Shown here: positions 23,913 to 32,996 of the stretch, one piece after another | How the letters are laid out: each line of letters starts with the position of its first letter | How positions within the stretch are numbered: position 1 is the first letter of the stretch | Assembly: GCA_026003335.1 (NCBI GenBank) | Contig: BPHB01000001.1 | Location: 1,076,591 to 1,140,590 of the forward strand | DNA length: 64,000 nucleotides | Direction: 5' to 3' | From: Chitinophagales bacterium | GTDB taxonomy: Bacteria > Bacteroidota > Bacteroidia > Chitinophagales > CAIOSU01 | Translations under genes and position numbers: made by a program | Notes under the pieces: model-generated | Told to the model about the DNA's origin: nothing | Databases searched by the model: none | Seen by the model: only the letters and a program-made list of their open reading frames with translations

Positions 23913-26726
23913 ATGAAAGCATCTGCCCGTTATTTTTTCACTCTGGTTGTATTACATCTCCTTGGATCCCATGCATGGGGTCAGGTTACTATTTCTGGAA
24001 AAGTGATTGATGAGCTGAGCCGTGAACCGTTGATTTCAGCCAATGTCATAGTGAAGGGTACTACCATAGGGGCAGCTACCGACCTGGATGGGGTATTCAA
24101 GTTTGAAATTTCTGATACCGTAAACCAGGTAACACTCGTAGTTTCCTATATCGGATATGAAGACCGGGAAATCATACTGAAGAAGCCCTTTCAGTTTACA
24201 GAAATCCGATTGAAAAACTTTGTAATTAAAGGTGAGGAAGTGGTGATTTCGGGCTCCCGCATCAAGGAATCTGTAATGGAATCAGGGATTTCCATTGACA
24301 AGATAGATGCCCGGGAAATAAAAACCGCCCCCTCCGGCAACTTTTACTCAGGTCTGAATACACTTGCTGATATTGACGTGGTATCCTCCAGCGCTGCTTT
24401 CAACGTGGTGAACATGCGCGGTTTTAACACCACGCAGCCTGAGCGCTCGGTGCAATATATAGACGGTATAGACAATCAGGCTCCGGGATTGAATTTCGCT
24501 GTAGGAAATCTGATGGGAGCTAATGATCTTGACTTGTCCAGTGTGGAAATTATCCACGGCCCTTCTTCTGCTTTATATGGAGCCAACGCTTTTCAGGGCG
24601 TAATCAGCATGACCACCAAAGACCCTTTCAACTTTCCCGGACTCGGAATTCAAATTAAGGGTGGCAGCCGCAGCTATTTTGATGTGCAGGGCCGCTATGC
24701 ACGCACCTTCGGAAAAAATAACCAGTGGGGCTTCAAGCTGGCCGCAGCCTATATGCGCATTGACGACTGGCCGGCTGATGATGATTCAGCCAACGTTTAC
24801 GGTGACATTGAAGTGGAGGTCAATATGAGTGAAATTGTGCGGCAGCTACAATATAAGGAAGTTGGTTCGGTAGATGGCACAGACACCTTCACCCAAAGTG
24901 ACCTGGATGATGCCATCGCTCTGAACAACTGGCTGGATTTTAACCCCGAAGCCAACCCCGGCAAGAAAACTATTATCGCTCCCGGCATACCGGAATCAGC
25001 CGTGGCCGATTATAATTCCAATGCGTGGAGAATTAACCCCACCCTCTACTGGCGCTATAAAGAAGATCATGAAGTATCGCTGATGGCAAAATATGGAAGG
25101 GGCACAGCAGTCTATCAGGGAACCAATCGCTACAGCCTTAAGGATATCACCTTTCAGCAATACAAACTTGAATTCAAAGGCAAAAATTATCAGGCCAAAG
25201 CCTATGCTACTCTTGAAAATGCCGGGGATACCTACGATAATGTGTTTACCGCCATTAACATCTCCAAAGAAGGCATTGGTGAATATGTATCCGAATACAT
25301 AAGCACGTATTTTGATGCATTGGATTCCCTCGTGGGAGGCTTTTCCAACTGTCCGGACTGTGTGCGTCCCGATCAGATTGAAAGAGCAAAACAAATCGCT
25401 GAAGATTCCGCGAAAACCAAATGGATTTTACCGGGTTCTCCCAAGTTTGACTCTCTTTTTCAGATTATCACCAAAGACCCTGACCTGCAGACAGGCTCCA
25501 AGTTCCTGGACGAATCCAAGCTGATCAATATTGACGGCTACTACAATTTCCGCGACCTCTGGGATTGGATGGAAATATTGGCTGGCGCCTCGTATCGGGT
25601 CTATTTACCCAAATCCTACGGCACTATCTTCAGTGACTCACTGGTTAATCCTGCTGACACGCTGCCGGATGGTCGCAATGATCCGGATGCGGAATATCAT
25701 AAGATTGTAACTCATGAATTCGGATTATTTGCTCAGGCCATTAAGCGGCTGCTGGATAATAAGCTCAAACTGGAGTTTTCCATCCGCATGGATAAATACA
25801 CCAATTTTAAACCTCAGCTTTCTCCGCGCGGTTCCATTGTCTTCACCCATAATGACCACACCCTGCGACTATCCGCAGCTTCTGGCTATCGGTTGCCCAC
25901 CCTGCAGGATCAGTATATCCACCTGGATCTGGGCCCCATAACCCTCATCGGCAACCTGAATGGCTTTCAGGATTCTTACACCCTTCGTTCGGTAGAAGAT
26001 TTCTGGGATGGTTATGACACGATGACCGTAGTGCCTCCTGACACGGTCCTGGAAGTATATAAAATTAATCGCCTGCGTCCCGAAAAAGTGCGTACCGTGG
26101 AAGTGGGTTATCGTACCGTACACAACAAGGTACTGTATATTGACTTTAGTTTTTACCACAACTGGTACACCGATTTTATCGGAGATATCCGGGTAGCAGT
26201 ACCTCGTGATGGCATTGCCGGAGAAGAAACCGGCTACAACGATATCATCACCCGTAACTATGACCTGAGGCAAATTCCGGTGAATTCAAAATCTACCGTG
26301 CGCACATGGGGCTTCACAGTAGGGTTATCCTACTACTTTGGACGTGGCATCACCTTTAAAGGCAACTACACCTATTCAGATATCAATGAAAAAGATATAG
26401 ATGATGACCTGATTCCCGGCTTCAACACGCCCAAACACAAATTCAACCTGGGTCTGGAAGGAAAGCGGGTGTGGAAAGGCCTTGGCTTCAATTCCAACTT
26501 CCGCTGGTCCGATACTTATCTGTGGCAAGGCCCCTTCGGAGATGGCCAGATTCCGCCCTTCTTCACGCTGGATGCCCAGCTGAATTACGAGTTTAAGGAA
26601 TACTATACCACTATAGCTGTAGGGGGATCCAATCTGCTCAACCGGAAGTATCGTACCGCTTATGGTTCGCCTCTCATCGGACGGATGCTTTATGCTTCGC
26701 TGATTTTTGAAATCAACAAATTATAG
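23913..26726 (+). CDS. TonB-dependent outer-membrane receptor with CarboxypepD-reg-like domain
   Basis: 937 residues. The signal peptide runs to about 23. The carboxypeptidase-regulatory-like beta domain (about 24-110) has the typical G-x-V-I-D-x-x-S-x-x-P-L-I-S-A-N-V phrase. The plug domain (about 120-240) includes R-G-F-N and Y-I-D-G-I-D. A 22-strand-type barrel fills the rest to the C-terminus. It imports a ligand using TonB/ExbBD energy; no SusD partner follows, so this is not a SusCD pair and the ligand is unknown. The insertion around 290-320 and the long loop near 430-510 with a C-x-x-C pair (NCPDC) are the least conserved parts. A hairpin follows the gene. Confidence 0.9.
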   Translation: MKASARYFFTLVVLHLLGSHAWGQVTISGKVIDELSREPLISANVIVKGTTIGAATDLDGVFKFEISDTVNQVTLVVSYIGYEDREIILKKPFQFTEIRLKNFVIKGEEVVISGSRIKESVMESGISIDKIDAREIKTAPSGNFYSGLNTLADIDVVSSSAAFNVVNMRGFNTTQPERSVQYIDGIDNQAPGLNFAVGNLMGANDLDLSSVEIIHGPSSALYGANAFQGVISMTTKDPFNFPGLGIQIKGGSRSYFDVQGRYARTFGKNNQWGFKLAAAYMRIDDWPADDDSANVYGDIEVEVNMSEIVRQLQYKEVGSVDGTDTFTQSDLDDAIALNNWLDFNPEANPGKKTIIAPGIPESAVADYNSNAWRINPTLYWRYKEDHEVSLMAKYGRGTAVYQGTNRYSLKDITFQQYKLEFKGKNYQAKAYATLENAGDTYDNVFTAINISKEGIGEYVSEYISTYFDALDSLVGGFSNCPDCVRPDQIERAKQIAEDSAKTKWILPGSPKFDSLFQIITKDPDLQTGSKFLDESKLINIDGYYNFRDLWDWMEILAGASYRVYLPKSYGTIFSDSLVNPADTLPDGRNDPDAEYHKIVTHEFGLFAQAIKRLLDNKLKLEFSIRMDKYTNFKPQLSPRGSIVFTHNDHTLRLSAASGYRLPTLQDQYIHLDLGPITLIGNLNGFQDSYTLRSVEDFWDGYDTMTVVPPDTVLEVYKINRLRPEKVRTVEVGYRTVHNKVLYIDFSFYHNWYTDFIGDIRVAVPRDGIAGEETGYNDIITRNYDLRQIPVNSKSTVRTWGFTVGLSYYFGRGITFKGNYTYSDINEKDIDDDLIPGFNTPKHKFNLGLEGKRVWKGLGFNSNFRWSDTYLWQGPFGDGQIPPFFTLDAQLNYEFKEYYTTIAVGGSNLLNRKYRTAYGSPLIGRMLYASLIFEINKL

Positions 26727-26731
26727 TCTTC

Positions 26732-26760
26732 CTCATCTGTAATTACAATGTACAGATGGG
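26732..26760 (+). terminator. Hairpin after the TonB receptor gene
   Basis: CATCTGTA at 26734-26741 and TACAGATG at 26751-26758 form a perfect 8-bp stem, extendable by two pairs, with a 9-base loop, six bases after the stop. There is no T tract, so it may be a weak terminator or an mRNA-end stabiliser. Confidence 0.4.
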
Positions 26761-26787
26761 TGCGATATTGTGTAACTTAACCCTCCC

Positions 26788-28434
26788 ATGTGGAAGGCTG
26801 TCATTATTCTCTGGTTTCTGCAGGCATCCCCCATTTGGGCGCAGCAGTTTCAATGGGTGAAAACCGGCAGCAGCATCGGACAAGATGCCGGTCAAAGCAT
26901 AACTGTTGGTCCTTCGGGAGCAATTTACGCCACAGGCTCTTTTTCCGACAAAGCTATCTTTTCCGGCCGGGAATACTCCGGTCAAGGTATCTTTGAAATT
27001 TACATTGCCAAGTATTCCCCTGAGGGTGATTTGCTATGGCTAAAAACCGCAGGCAGCTATCAGAACGATGAAGGATTGGGCATAGCAACAGATTCGGACG
27101 AAAATATCTATGTGGCGGGATATTTCAGCCAAACATGTCTTTTCGGTAGTGGCTCCCATACAGTAACGCTCGTTTCAGAGGGTAACACAGATATTTTTCT
27201 TGCCAAATACACCGCAAACGGTGACCTCGTGTGGGCACAAAGAGCCGGAGGACCGAAAGAAGATCGCGCTACCAACCTAAAAATTGACAATTACAACAAT
27301 ATCTACATCACCGGTTATTTTTCTGACCATAGCTTTTTCGGCACTCATACTCTTACGGCACAGGGAAGCACGGACGCTTTTACAGCCCGATATGACGGCT
27401 CAGGCTTTTGCATTTGGGCACACGGCCTGGGAGGGGTTGGCCTGGATAAAGCTCTTGGCCTGGCCGTGGATACGTTTGGCAATGTGTATGCTACCGGCTT
27501 TTTTTACTATGGTGCTTTCCTGAGCAACGCCCCTGCTACCCTGCTTGCAGACGGCAACAGCTCCGACATCTTTGTTGTGGCGTACAATTTCTCGGGCGAC
27601 AACATCCTGGCAGAAAGATTAGGCGGCCCGTTTAATGACGCTGCATATGCGCTGGCCGTTGACCATCAAAAAAACATTTATATCACCGGATACTTCCTGG
27701 ATGAAATTACCTTCGGCTCCTTCTATATGAATTCTTATGGCTATGATGACATCTTCATTGTCAAATACGATTCCACATTCACCGCAGAATGGGCTATTCA
27801 CGAAGGGAGCGTACATCTAGACATCGGCATGGGCATTACCGTAGATCAGCAGGGAAACATATATGTTGCCGGCATGTTTGACAGTGTAGGTTACTTTGGC
27901 CAGGATACCTTGTTCAGTCAGGCTTACTATGATGTTTTTATATCCAAATACAACAGCAAGGGCATCTTGCTATGGGTGCGCCATGCCGGAGGACCGGAAG
28001 GCGATTTCGCGCGCTCGCTGTGCATAGCCCCTGATGGTTCATTATATTTAACCGGTTACTACCGAAACATCGCATATTTTGATATGCACGCCACTCCTTT
28101 CAGCAGAGAAAACGATATTTTCATTGCAAAGCTTTCTCAACCTTTCACATCTTCTGCGGTCGCTACCTCCCCGCCGGAGCCTTTTTCATTTTCTGTTTAT
28201 CCTAATCCCTCATCCGGACAGTTTTATATCTCCCCGGCATCATACCATCGCGAAAGCGAAGTATTCTCCCTTAGAATGTTTGACATAAGCGGTAAGTTAA
28301 TCCTGCAGCAGAAGGTAAAATATGAAGGGCAGGCAGCTTACCTGATTTCTGTGAGCCCCTTTTCTCCTGGCACGTATCAACTGCAGTTGCAGAATTCCGC
28401 AATTAGCCATACGCAGAAAATAGTATTGTTCTGA
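26788..28434 (+). CDS. T9SS-exported SBBP-repeat beta-propeller-like protein
   Basis: 548 residues. The signal peptide ends near IWAQ. At least seven repeats of about 55 residues follow, each with a D-x-x-G-N-I-Y-x-A/T-G-Y/F-F core, an F/Y-G strand, D-I/A-F-x-x-K/R-Y and an L-x-W-A/V-x-x-A-G-G end. This is the SBBP pattern that folds as propeller-like blades. The last 85 residues are a T9SS sorting domain with V-Y-P-N-P-S-S-G-Q-F. It should be a surface or released protein, probably for binding; no catalytic site is seen. Confidence 0.85.
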   Translation: MWKAVIILWFLQASPIWAQQFQWVKTGSSIGQDAGQSITVGPSGAIYATGSFSDKAIFSGREYSGQGIFEIYIAKYSPEGDLLWLKTAGSYQNDEGLGIATDSDENIYVAGYFSQTCLFGSGSHTVTLVSEGNTDIFLAKYTANGDLVWAQRAGGPKEDRATNLKIDNYNNIYITGYFSDHSFFGTHTLTAQGSTDAFTARYDGSGFCIWAHGLGGVGLDKALGLAVDTFGNVYATGFFYYGAFLSNAPATLLADGNSSDIFVVAYNFSGDNILAERLGGPFNDAAYALAVDHQKNIYITGYFLDEITFGSFYMNSYGYDDIFIVKYDSTFTAEWAIHEGSVHLDIGMGITVDQQGNIYVAGMFDSVGYFGQDTLFSQAYYDVFISKYNSKGILLWVRHAGGPEGDFARSLCIAPDGSLYLTGYYRNIAYFDMHATPFSRENDIFIAKLSQPFTSSAVATSPPEPFSFSVYPNPSSGQFYISPASYHRESEVFSLRMFDISGKLILQQKVKYEGQAAYLISVSPFSPGTYQLQLQNSAISHTQKIVLF

Positions 28435-28892
28435 CCAACTCATTCTTTGCTCATCAGGCGGCTATTAGGGCATTGTCCACATGTCCTACGGTCTGCCCCT
28501 GTCTCTATATACGCTTTCAGGTAATCCGCCCACCAACACCTGCCAACAGGGAAGTAGTCTTAAAATAATTTCACTCTTTTACACACATCTTCACATCATC
28601 CTATCGCACACAATTTAAAGCCTGCAGAATGATAGTTCTTCAGTTTTCCGAAACCCTACATGCATGGACACCCATCAGATACCGATATGCAGACAGCGCC
28701 ACCAATGCATTTTAAGCTCATCATACAACGGGCAAAGAGACCACGAATGGATTTGATAATGTGCAGCCGTTTTCACAGGTGAACTAAGCGAGAATAAAAG
28801 GTATTTTTTTGGAAATTCAATGAAAATTTTCGCATACCTTTATAAAGCTTTTGCAATCGGCAACAATCACCTATTTACCTCTTGTTTGTGTT
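28435..28892. other. Intergenic region before the SPOR gene
   Basis: 458 bp without a convincing gene. A possible promoter near its end has T-rich TTTG-like sequence at 28803-28811 and TACCTTTA at 28835-28842, but the 23-bp spacing is longer than usual. The TTG at 28851 in frame with the next gene is not favoured as a start. Confidence 0.4.
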
Positions 28893-30059
28893 ATGGATTA
28901 TCGTAAGGCATTGATAGAATTTTATGAAAAACACAATCCGGCCAAATTGCCCGAAGTAGATTTATTGTTGAAAAAATACAAGGGCAGAGAAGCCGAATTG
29001 TTGCATGCCCTGAAAATTAAATACGGAGTTAAGGACACTGCTCCGGGGAGCACCTCCACATCTGCGACAGCGCCCAACAGACCTGAAACTCCACCAGCCC
29101 CCTCCCCAAAAGTCACGCAACAGCCTGCCGCAAAAGCAAACGAGCCGCAAAGCACAACAATACAAGAGCCCCAGAAAACCACAACTACCGAAACAAAACA
29201 AACAATGCAAAACGACCTGGGGAAAAAAGAACCCGAAAAAAAAGAATCAGTATCCTCCACGCAAGGACAAAAACAGGAAACAGGAAAACCAGACTTGCGA
29301 GGTAAAACAGCAGCCGAACGGGCTGAATATTGGAAAAAAGAGCTGGAACGCAGACAGCAAGAGCGACAGAAACAGGCAACACCAACCAACTCAGGGAAAA
29401 AATCAACCCCAACCACTCCATCTTCAGGAGCAGATGCGGGAGGAGGGAAAAAATCAGGTGTATCCGGATGGATAAAATGGGCTGTCGTGCTCATTGTGCT
29501 ACTCGTAGCCGGAGTTGGAGCAACATTATGGTTCAACAAAGACCTGCGCACTGCTGTAAGCCAGAAGCTTGGGCTATCTTCCGACACTCCCGGAAGTGAA
29601 AAGACCAAAAAAGAGGCTATTGATCCCAGCTTGATTACGCAGGAAGAAACCAGCACTGAAGATAATAATTCACCGCAGGAGGAAAATACGGAGGAAGGAA
29701 CTCGCGTGCCTACCGTGGAAGACCTGGAAGAACCGCCTGCTCCTACCGATCAAACTACGCAAAAACCGGCTTCTTCCACACCGGTTGATGCATCCGATGG
29801 AGGCACTCCGGTGAGAGGGAAATGGTATGTAAGCTATTACACCCTTAGCAGTAAGGAAGCAGCCGCCCAGGCAGTCAATGAGCTAAAAGCTCAGGGCATC
29901 AGCAACTGCGGCTATTACTACATGCCTGATTACACTCCAGGGGCTAAACCTCTTTATAAAGTGTACGTAGGCCCGTTTTCCACGCTTGAAGAAGCCGAAG
30001 AAACCAGGCTCGGGTTTGCCTCTGAAAAGCCTGATGCTTATCCCTATCGCTTAAGGTAA
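28893..30059 (+). CDS. SPOR-domain membrane protein with N-terminal helical module
   Basis: 388 residues from ATG 28893 (chosen over in-frame TTG 28851, because the conserved-looking part begins at MDYRKAL). Residues 1-47 form a compact helical module with FYEKHNPAKLPEVD followed by KYKGREAELL and KYG. A Pro/Thr/Lys/Gln-rich disordered stretch covers about 48-195, a single membrane helix about 200-222 (WIKWAVVLIVLLVAG), a second acidic disordered stretch, and a C-terminal SPOR domain (about 308-388) with the G-x-W-Y-V-S-Y-Y and V-Y-V-G-P-F strands. SPOR domains bind denuded septal peptidoglycan, so a role near division sites is plausible. The convergent neighbour overlaps by 9 bp. Confidence 0.85.
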   Translation: MDYRKALIEFYEKHNPAKLPEVDLLLKKYKGREAELLHALKIKYGVKDTAPGSTSTSATAPNRPETPPAPSPKVTQQPAAKANEPQSTTIQEPQKTTTTETKQTMQNDLGKKEPEKKESVSSTQGQKQETGKPDLRGKTAAERAEYWKKELERRQQERQKQATPTNSGKKSTPTTPSSGADAGGGKKSGVSGWIKWAVVLIVLLVAGVGATLWFNKDLRTAVSQKLGLSSDTPGSEKTKKEAIDPSLITQEETSTEDNNSPQEENTEEGTRVPTVEDLEEPPAPTDQTTQKPASSTPVDASDGGTPVRGKWYVSYYTLSSKEAAAQAVNELKAQGISNCGYYYMPDYTPGAKPLYKVYVGPFSTLEEAEETRLGFASEKPDAYPYRLR

Positions 30060-30764
30060 CCCATAGCTTTTTTTCCAGCTGCGCACGCCAAGCCACAATA
30101 ATCCTGCTGAAGAAACAATAACGAGAATTACCGGGACAATTGCCGTAAAACCCTCCAGGGTGGGATCCATCAGAAATGCCCATATCTCCTTGACGTTCAT
30201 TCCGGCATAAAAAAAGATAAACGTCCTGGGAAACATACCCAGGAGACTGCCCACCAGATAGCTTTTCAAAGGTACCTTGATAGAGGCAAAAGCTATGTTC
30301 ATCATGGAAAAAGGCAGTACCGGTGAAAGACGGCCGAAAATGACCATCAGCAGGGTATTCTCTTTAAGCCGGGAAAAAAAAAGTTGCAGCTTTTCATCTT
30401 CACCCAGAAAACCGCCTACAAACCATGTATTGATTTTTTTACCAAACCATAAACCAAGCAGACTGGCTACCAGATAGGCAAGCACTACACCTATTATCCC
30501 CAACCAGCTGAAAAAATAACCGCTTAATATGGCTATGAAGGTGGTCGGTGTAAGAGCGAAGGCCATAGTGAAGGTGGCAAAAGAAAAAAATATTACAAAG
30601 CCTTCACCCCCCTGCAACAGGTGCTCATATTCACGTACCAACAGTATCACATAAGCAGAAAAAAATGTGGGCACCACGGCAAACACCAGCATGACTATGC
30701 CCAGCCTTCCGGATTTATTGTTTATAAAACGTTCCACTCCTGCGATAATAAGCTTATCCCGCAA
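30051..30764 (-). CDS. TVP38/TMEM64-family (VTT domain) membrane protein
   Basis: 237 residues with about six hydrophobic helices. The VTT/DedA core is visible: an F-x(n)-P-T-T-F-I-A-I-L-x-G-Y-F-F segment, then G-R-L-S-P-V-L-P-F-S-M-M-N with the conserved Arg, Pro and Asn, and a later G-x-L-L-G-M-F-P-R. Family members flip or move phospholipids and polyprenyl phosphates in the inner membrane. Its 3' end overlaps the SPOR gene by 9 bp. Confidence 0.82.
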   Translation of the reverse strand: MRDKLIIAGVERFINNKSGRLGIVMLVFAVVPTFFSAYVILLVREYEHLLQGGEGFVIFFSFATFTMAFALTPTTFIAILSGYFFSWLGIIGVVLAYLVASLLGLWFGKKINTWFVGGFLGEDEKLQLFFSRLKENTLLMVIFGRLSPVLPFSMMNIAFASIKVPLKSYLVGSLLGMFPRTFIFFYAGMNVKEIWAFLMDPTLEGFTAIVPVILVIVSSAGLLWLGVRSWKKSYGLP

Positions 30765-30928
30765 TATTATTTGGCTCGGTAAACTTCATATTCCTTGTGG
30801 CGAAACCTCTATATTTGTTCCTTAACTCTGCTGATTTGCATGTCTGCCTATGACGTCTTTGTATACTGCTGTGCTACTTCCCATGCCGGTTCCCATTTTC
30901 AACCGCCCTGTTTGCCTTAGCCCCCGTG

Positions 30929-31801
30929 ATGGATTCCGTAACGCTGCTGACCCGATTTATGCCCGTAGCCCTCGGAGTAATTATGCTGGGGCTGGGACTC
31001 ACCTTACATGTGCAGGATTTTACACGTATCCTGAAATATCCCAAAGCAGCAATTGTAGGACTGACATGCCAGATGATTTTGCTTCCCATTCTTTGCTTCG
31101 CCATTGCAAAGGCTTCAGGTCTGCCTCCCGAGCTGGCCGTAGGCCTAATGCTGCTGGCGGCTTCTCCCGGTGGCGCAACAGCTAATCTGTATAGCCATTT
31201 GGCCCATGGCGATGTAGCCCTTAACATCACCCTCACTGCCGTCAACAGCGTGCTGAGTCTTTTTACACTTCCTCTGATCGTCAATTTCTCTCTGGAATAT
31301 TTCATGGACCAAGGTCAGTTTATACCGATGCAATTTCAGAAGGTGGTGGAAGTATTTGCAGTGGTGTTAATACCGGTTACTCTGGGCATGGCCATAAAAA
31401 ACTTCTTCCCGGCTATTGCCCACAGGCTTTCCAGGCCGGTGAAAATTTCTTCAGCCCTGCTGCTGGCAGTTATCATCTTGATTGTTACCCTGCAGGAGTT
31501 GAATAATCTGAAAATTTATTTCTTTCAGGTAGGTATCCCTGCTCTGATTTTCAATGTACTCAGCATGCTGATAGGCTACATTGTTCCGCTTCTGGTGCGT
31601 CTGGGCAAACCGCAAGCCATAGCCATAAGCATGGAGATCGGTATCCATAACGGGGCATTGGCAATTTTCGTAGCACTGAACGTGCTGCATAACAGCACCA
31701 TGTCCATGCCGGCCGCCCTCTATAGCCTGATTATGTTTTTTACTGCCGCAGCTTTCGGAGTTTTTATTAATCTGGGGAGTAAAAAGAAACAGAAGATTTA
31801 G
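30929..31801 (+). CDS. Bile acid:sodium symporter family (BASS) carrier
   Basis: 290 residues from ATG 30929 (GTG 30926 directly precedes it). Ten hydrophobic segments are visible. The family signatures are M-x-L-x-L-L-A-A-S-P-G-G-A-T-A-N in the first crossing-over helix and E-I-G-I-H-N-G-A-L-A-I in the second. The family moves organic acids with sodium; bacterial members carry bile acids, pyruvate, pantoate or others, and the ligand cannot be read here. It is followed 36 bp later by a lipoprotein gene. Confidence 0.88.
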   Translation: MDSVTLLTRFMPVALGVIMLGLGLTLHVQDFTRILKYPKAAIVGLTCQMILLPILCFAIAKASGLPPELAVGLMLLAASPGGATANLYSHLAHGDVALNITLTAVNSVLSLFTLPLIVNFSLEYFMDQGQFIPMQFQKVVEVFAVVLIPVTLGMAIKNFFPAIAHRLSRPVKISSALLLAVIILIVTLQELNNLKIYFFQVGIPALIFNVLSMLIGYIVPLLVRLGKPQAIAISMEIGIHNGALAIFVALNVLHNSTMSMPAALYSLIMFFTAAAFGVFINLGSKKKQKI

Positions 31802-31837
31802 CTTCAGCTCTGATGGCACAATGCTATTTTTACGCGT

Positions 31838-32842
31838 ATGAAAAATCTCTTTCCTCTGGCCTGTTTCCTGCTGGGCATGGCCGCATGTTCCAATGAGTTG
31901 GATATCGCTGCTGACTACCGGGAAATACCGGTCATCTATGGCTTGCTGAATGATGCGGAAAATACGCACTATATCCAGGTACTGCGAGGATTTATGGATG
32001 ACAAATCCAACGCGCTGCGGATTGCCCGAAACCCGGATTCGCTGTTTTACTCTGAAAGTGTCGTTTTGAAAGTAGAGCGCAACGGGCAGCCGGTAACCAT
32101 TAGTCGTATTGATGCAGCCACCATCGGTCTGGCGCGGCAGCCAGGAGTCTTCATTGACAGCCCCAACTATGTGTATACTTTCCAGGAAAACCTCCTGGAA
32201 AATCACACCTACCGCCTTACTTTCACCAACCAGGAAACCGGAACCACCGTAACAGCTGAAACCCGTATTGTCAAAGACTTTGACATCACTTATCCATTGA
32301 CGGCACTTGAAGTCAATCTGGTAAAAGACCTGAACATCACATGGAACGCAGCAGAAAACGGCAAGATTTACCAACTCCTTTTCCGCTTCCACTTCCTGCA
32401 GTGGAAAGCCGATGACCCGCTGAACAAAGACACCCTGTTTGCTGACATACCGATTTTCAATGGTCTGACCTCCTCAGGCACTACCGGAGGCGAAAGGATG
32501 AATTTTAATCTGGAGGGCAATGCTTTTTTCTCTTCCCTGCGCAATGCCCTGACGGTTGATCAAAATATCAGACGCAGAGCCCTTGACGCACCCTTGGAGC
32601 TTATCTTTTATGTGGGGTCCGAAGAACTCTTTAATTACATAAGCATCAACTCCGTTCAAAGTGGCATCACCTCCCTGCAGGTAAAACCCGAATACACCAA
32701 CATTCAGGGGGGACTAGGAATATTCGGCAGTCGTCTGGTGAAATCTGTTAAAGGATATCGGCTCACCAACGCCTCCCTGGACAGCCTCTCCTGTGGACAG
32801 TATACCCGCGCGCTTTACTTTACCAACTGGAGCTGTAACTAA
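31838..32842 (+). CDS. Lipoprotein, DUF4249-like
   Basis: 334 residues. The signal and lipobox GMAAC at about 13-17 predict a lipoprotein. The body is beta-rich with segments such as I-P-V-I-Y-G-L-L-N, H-Y-I-Q-V-x-R and Y-R-L-T-F-T-N, like the DUF4249 lipoproteins of Bacteroidota that accompany surface proteins. The assignment is by general pattern only. There is no TonB receptor alongside; dnaK follows after 154 bp. Confidence 0.65.
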   Translation: MKNLFPLACFLLGMAACSNELDIAADYREIPVIYGLLNDAENTHYIQVLRGFMDDKSNALRIARNPDSLFYSESVVLKVERNGQPVTISRIDAATIGLARQPGVFIDSPNYVYTFQENLLENHTYRLTFTNQETGTTVTAETRIVKDFDITYPLTALEVNLVKDLNITWNAAENGKIYQLLFRFHFLQWKADDPLNKDTLFADIPIFNGLTSSGTTGGERMNFNLEGNAFFSSLRNALTVDQNIRRRALDAPLELIFYVGSEELFNYISINSVQSGITSLQVKPEYTNIQGGLGIFGSRLVKSVKGYRLTNASLDSLSCGQYTRALYFTNWSCN

Positions 32843-32996
32843 ACCTAACCGCTACATCTTAATATTACATAATGACACATTGACAAACAGCACCCTATAT
32901 GCTGTTTAAACTATGTCAATTTTTCGCTAAAACACCTAAGGGCATATTGATTGATGTACTTAGCTCAGTTTTTAACAACTCAAAAAATATTTACCA

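Noticed and set aside
28922-29656. 244-residue frame on the minus strand
   Set aside because: It mirrors the low-complexity Pro/Thr/Lys region of the SPOR protein; the Ser/Val/Cys/Phe-rich product is a composition artefact.
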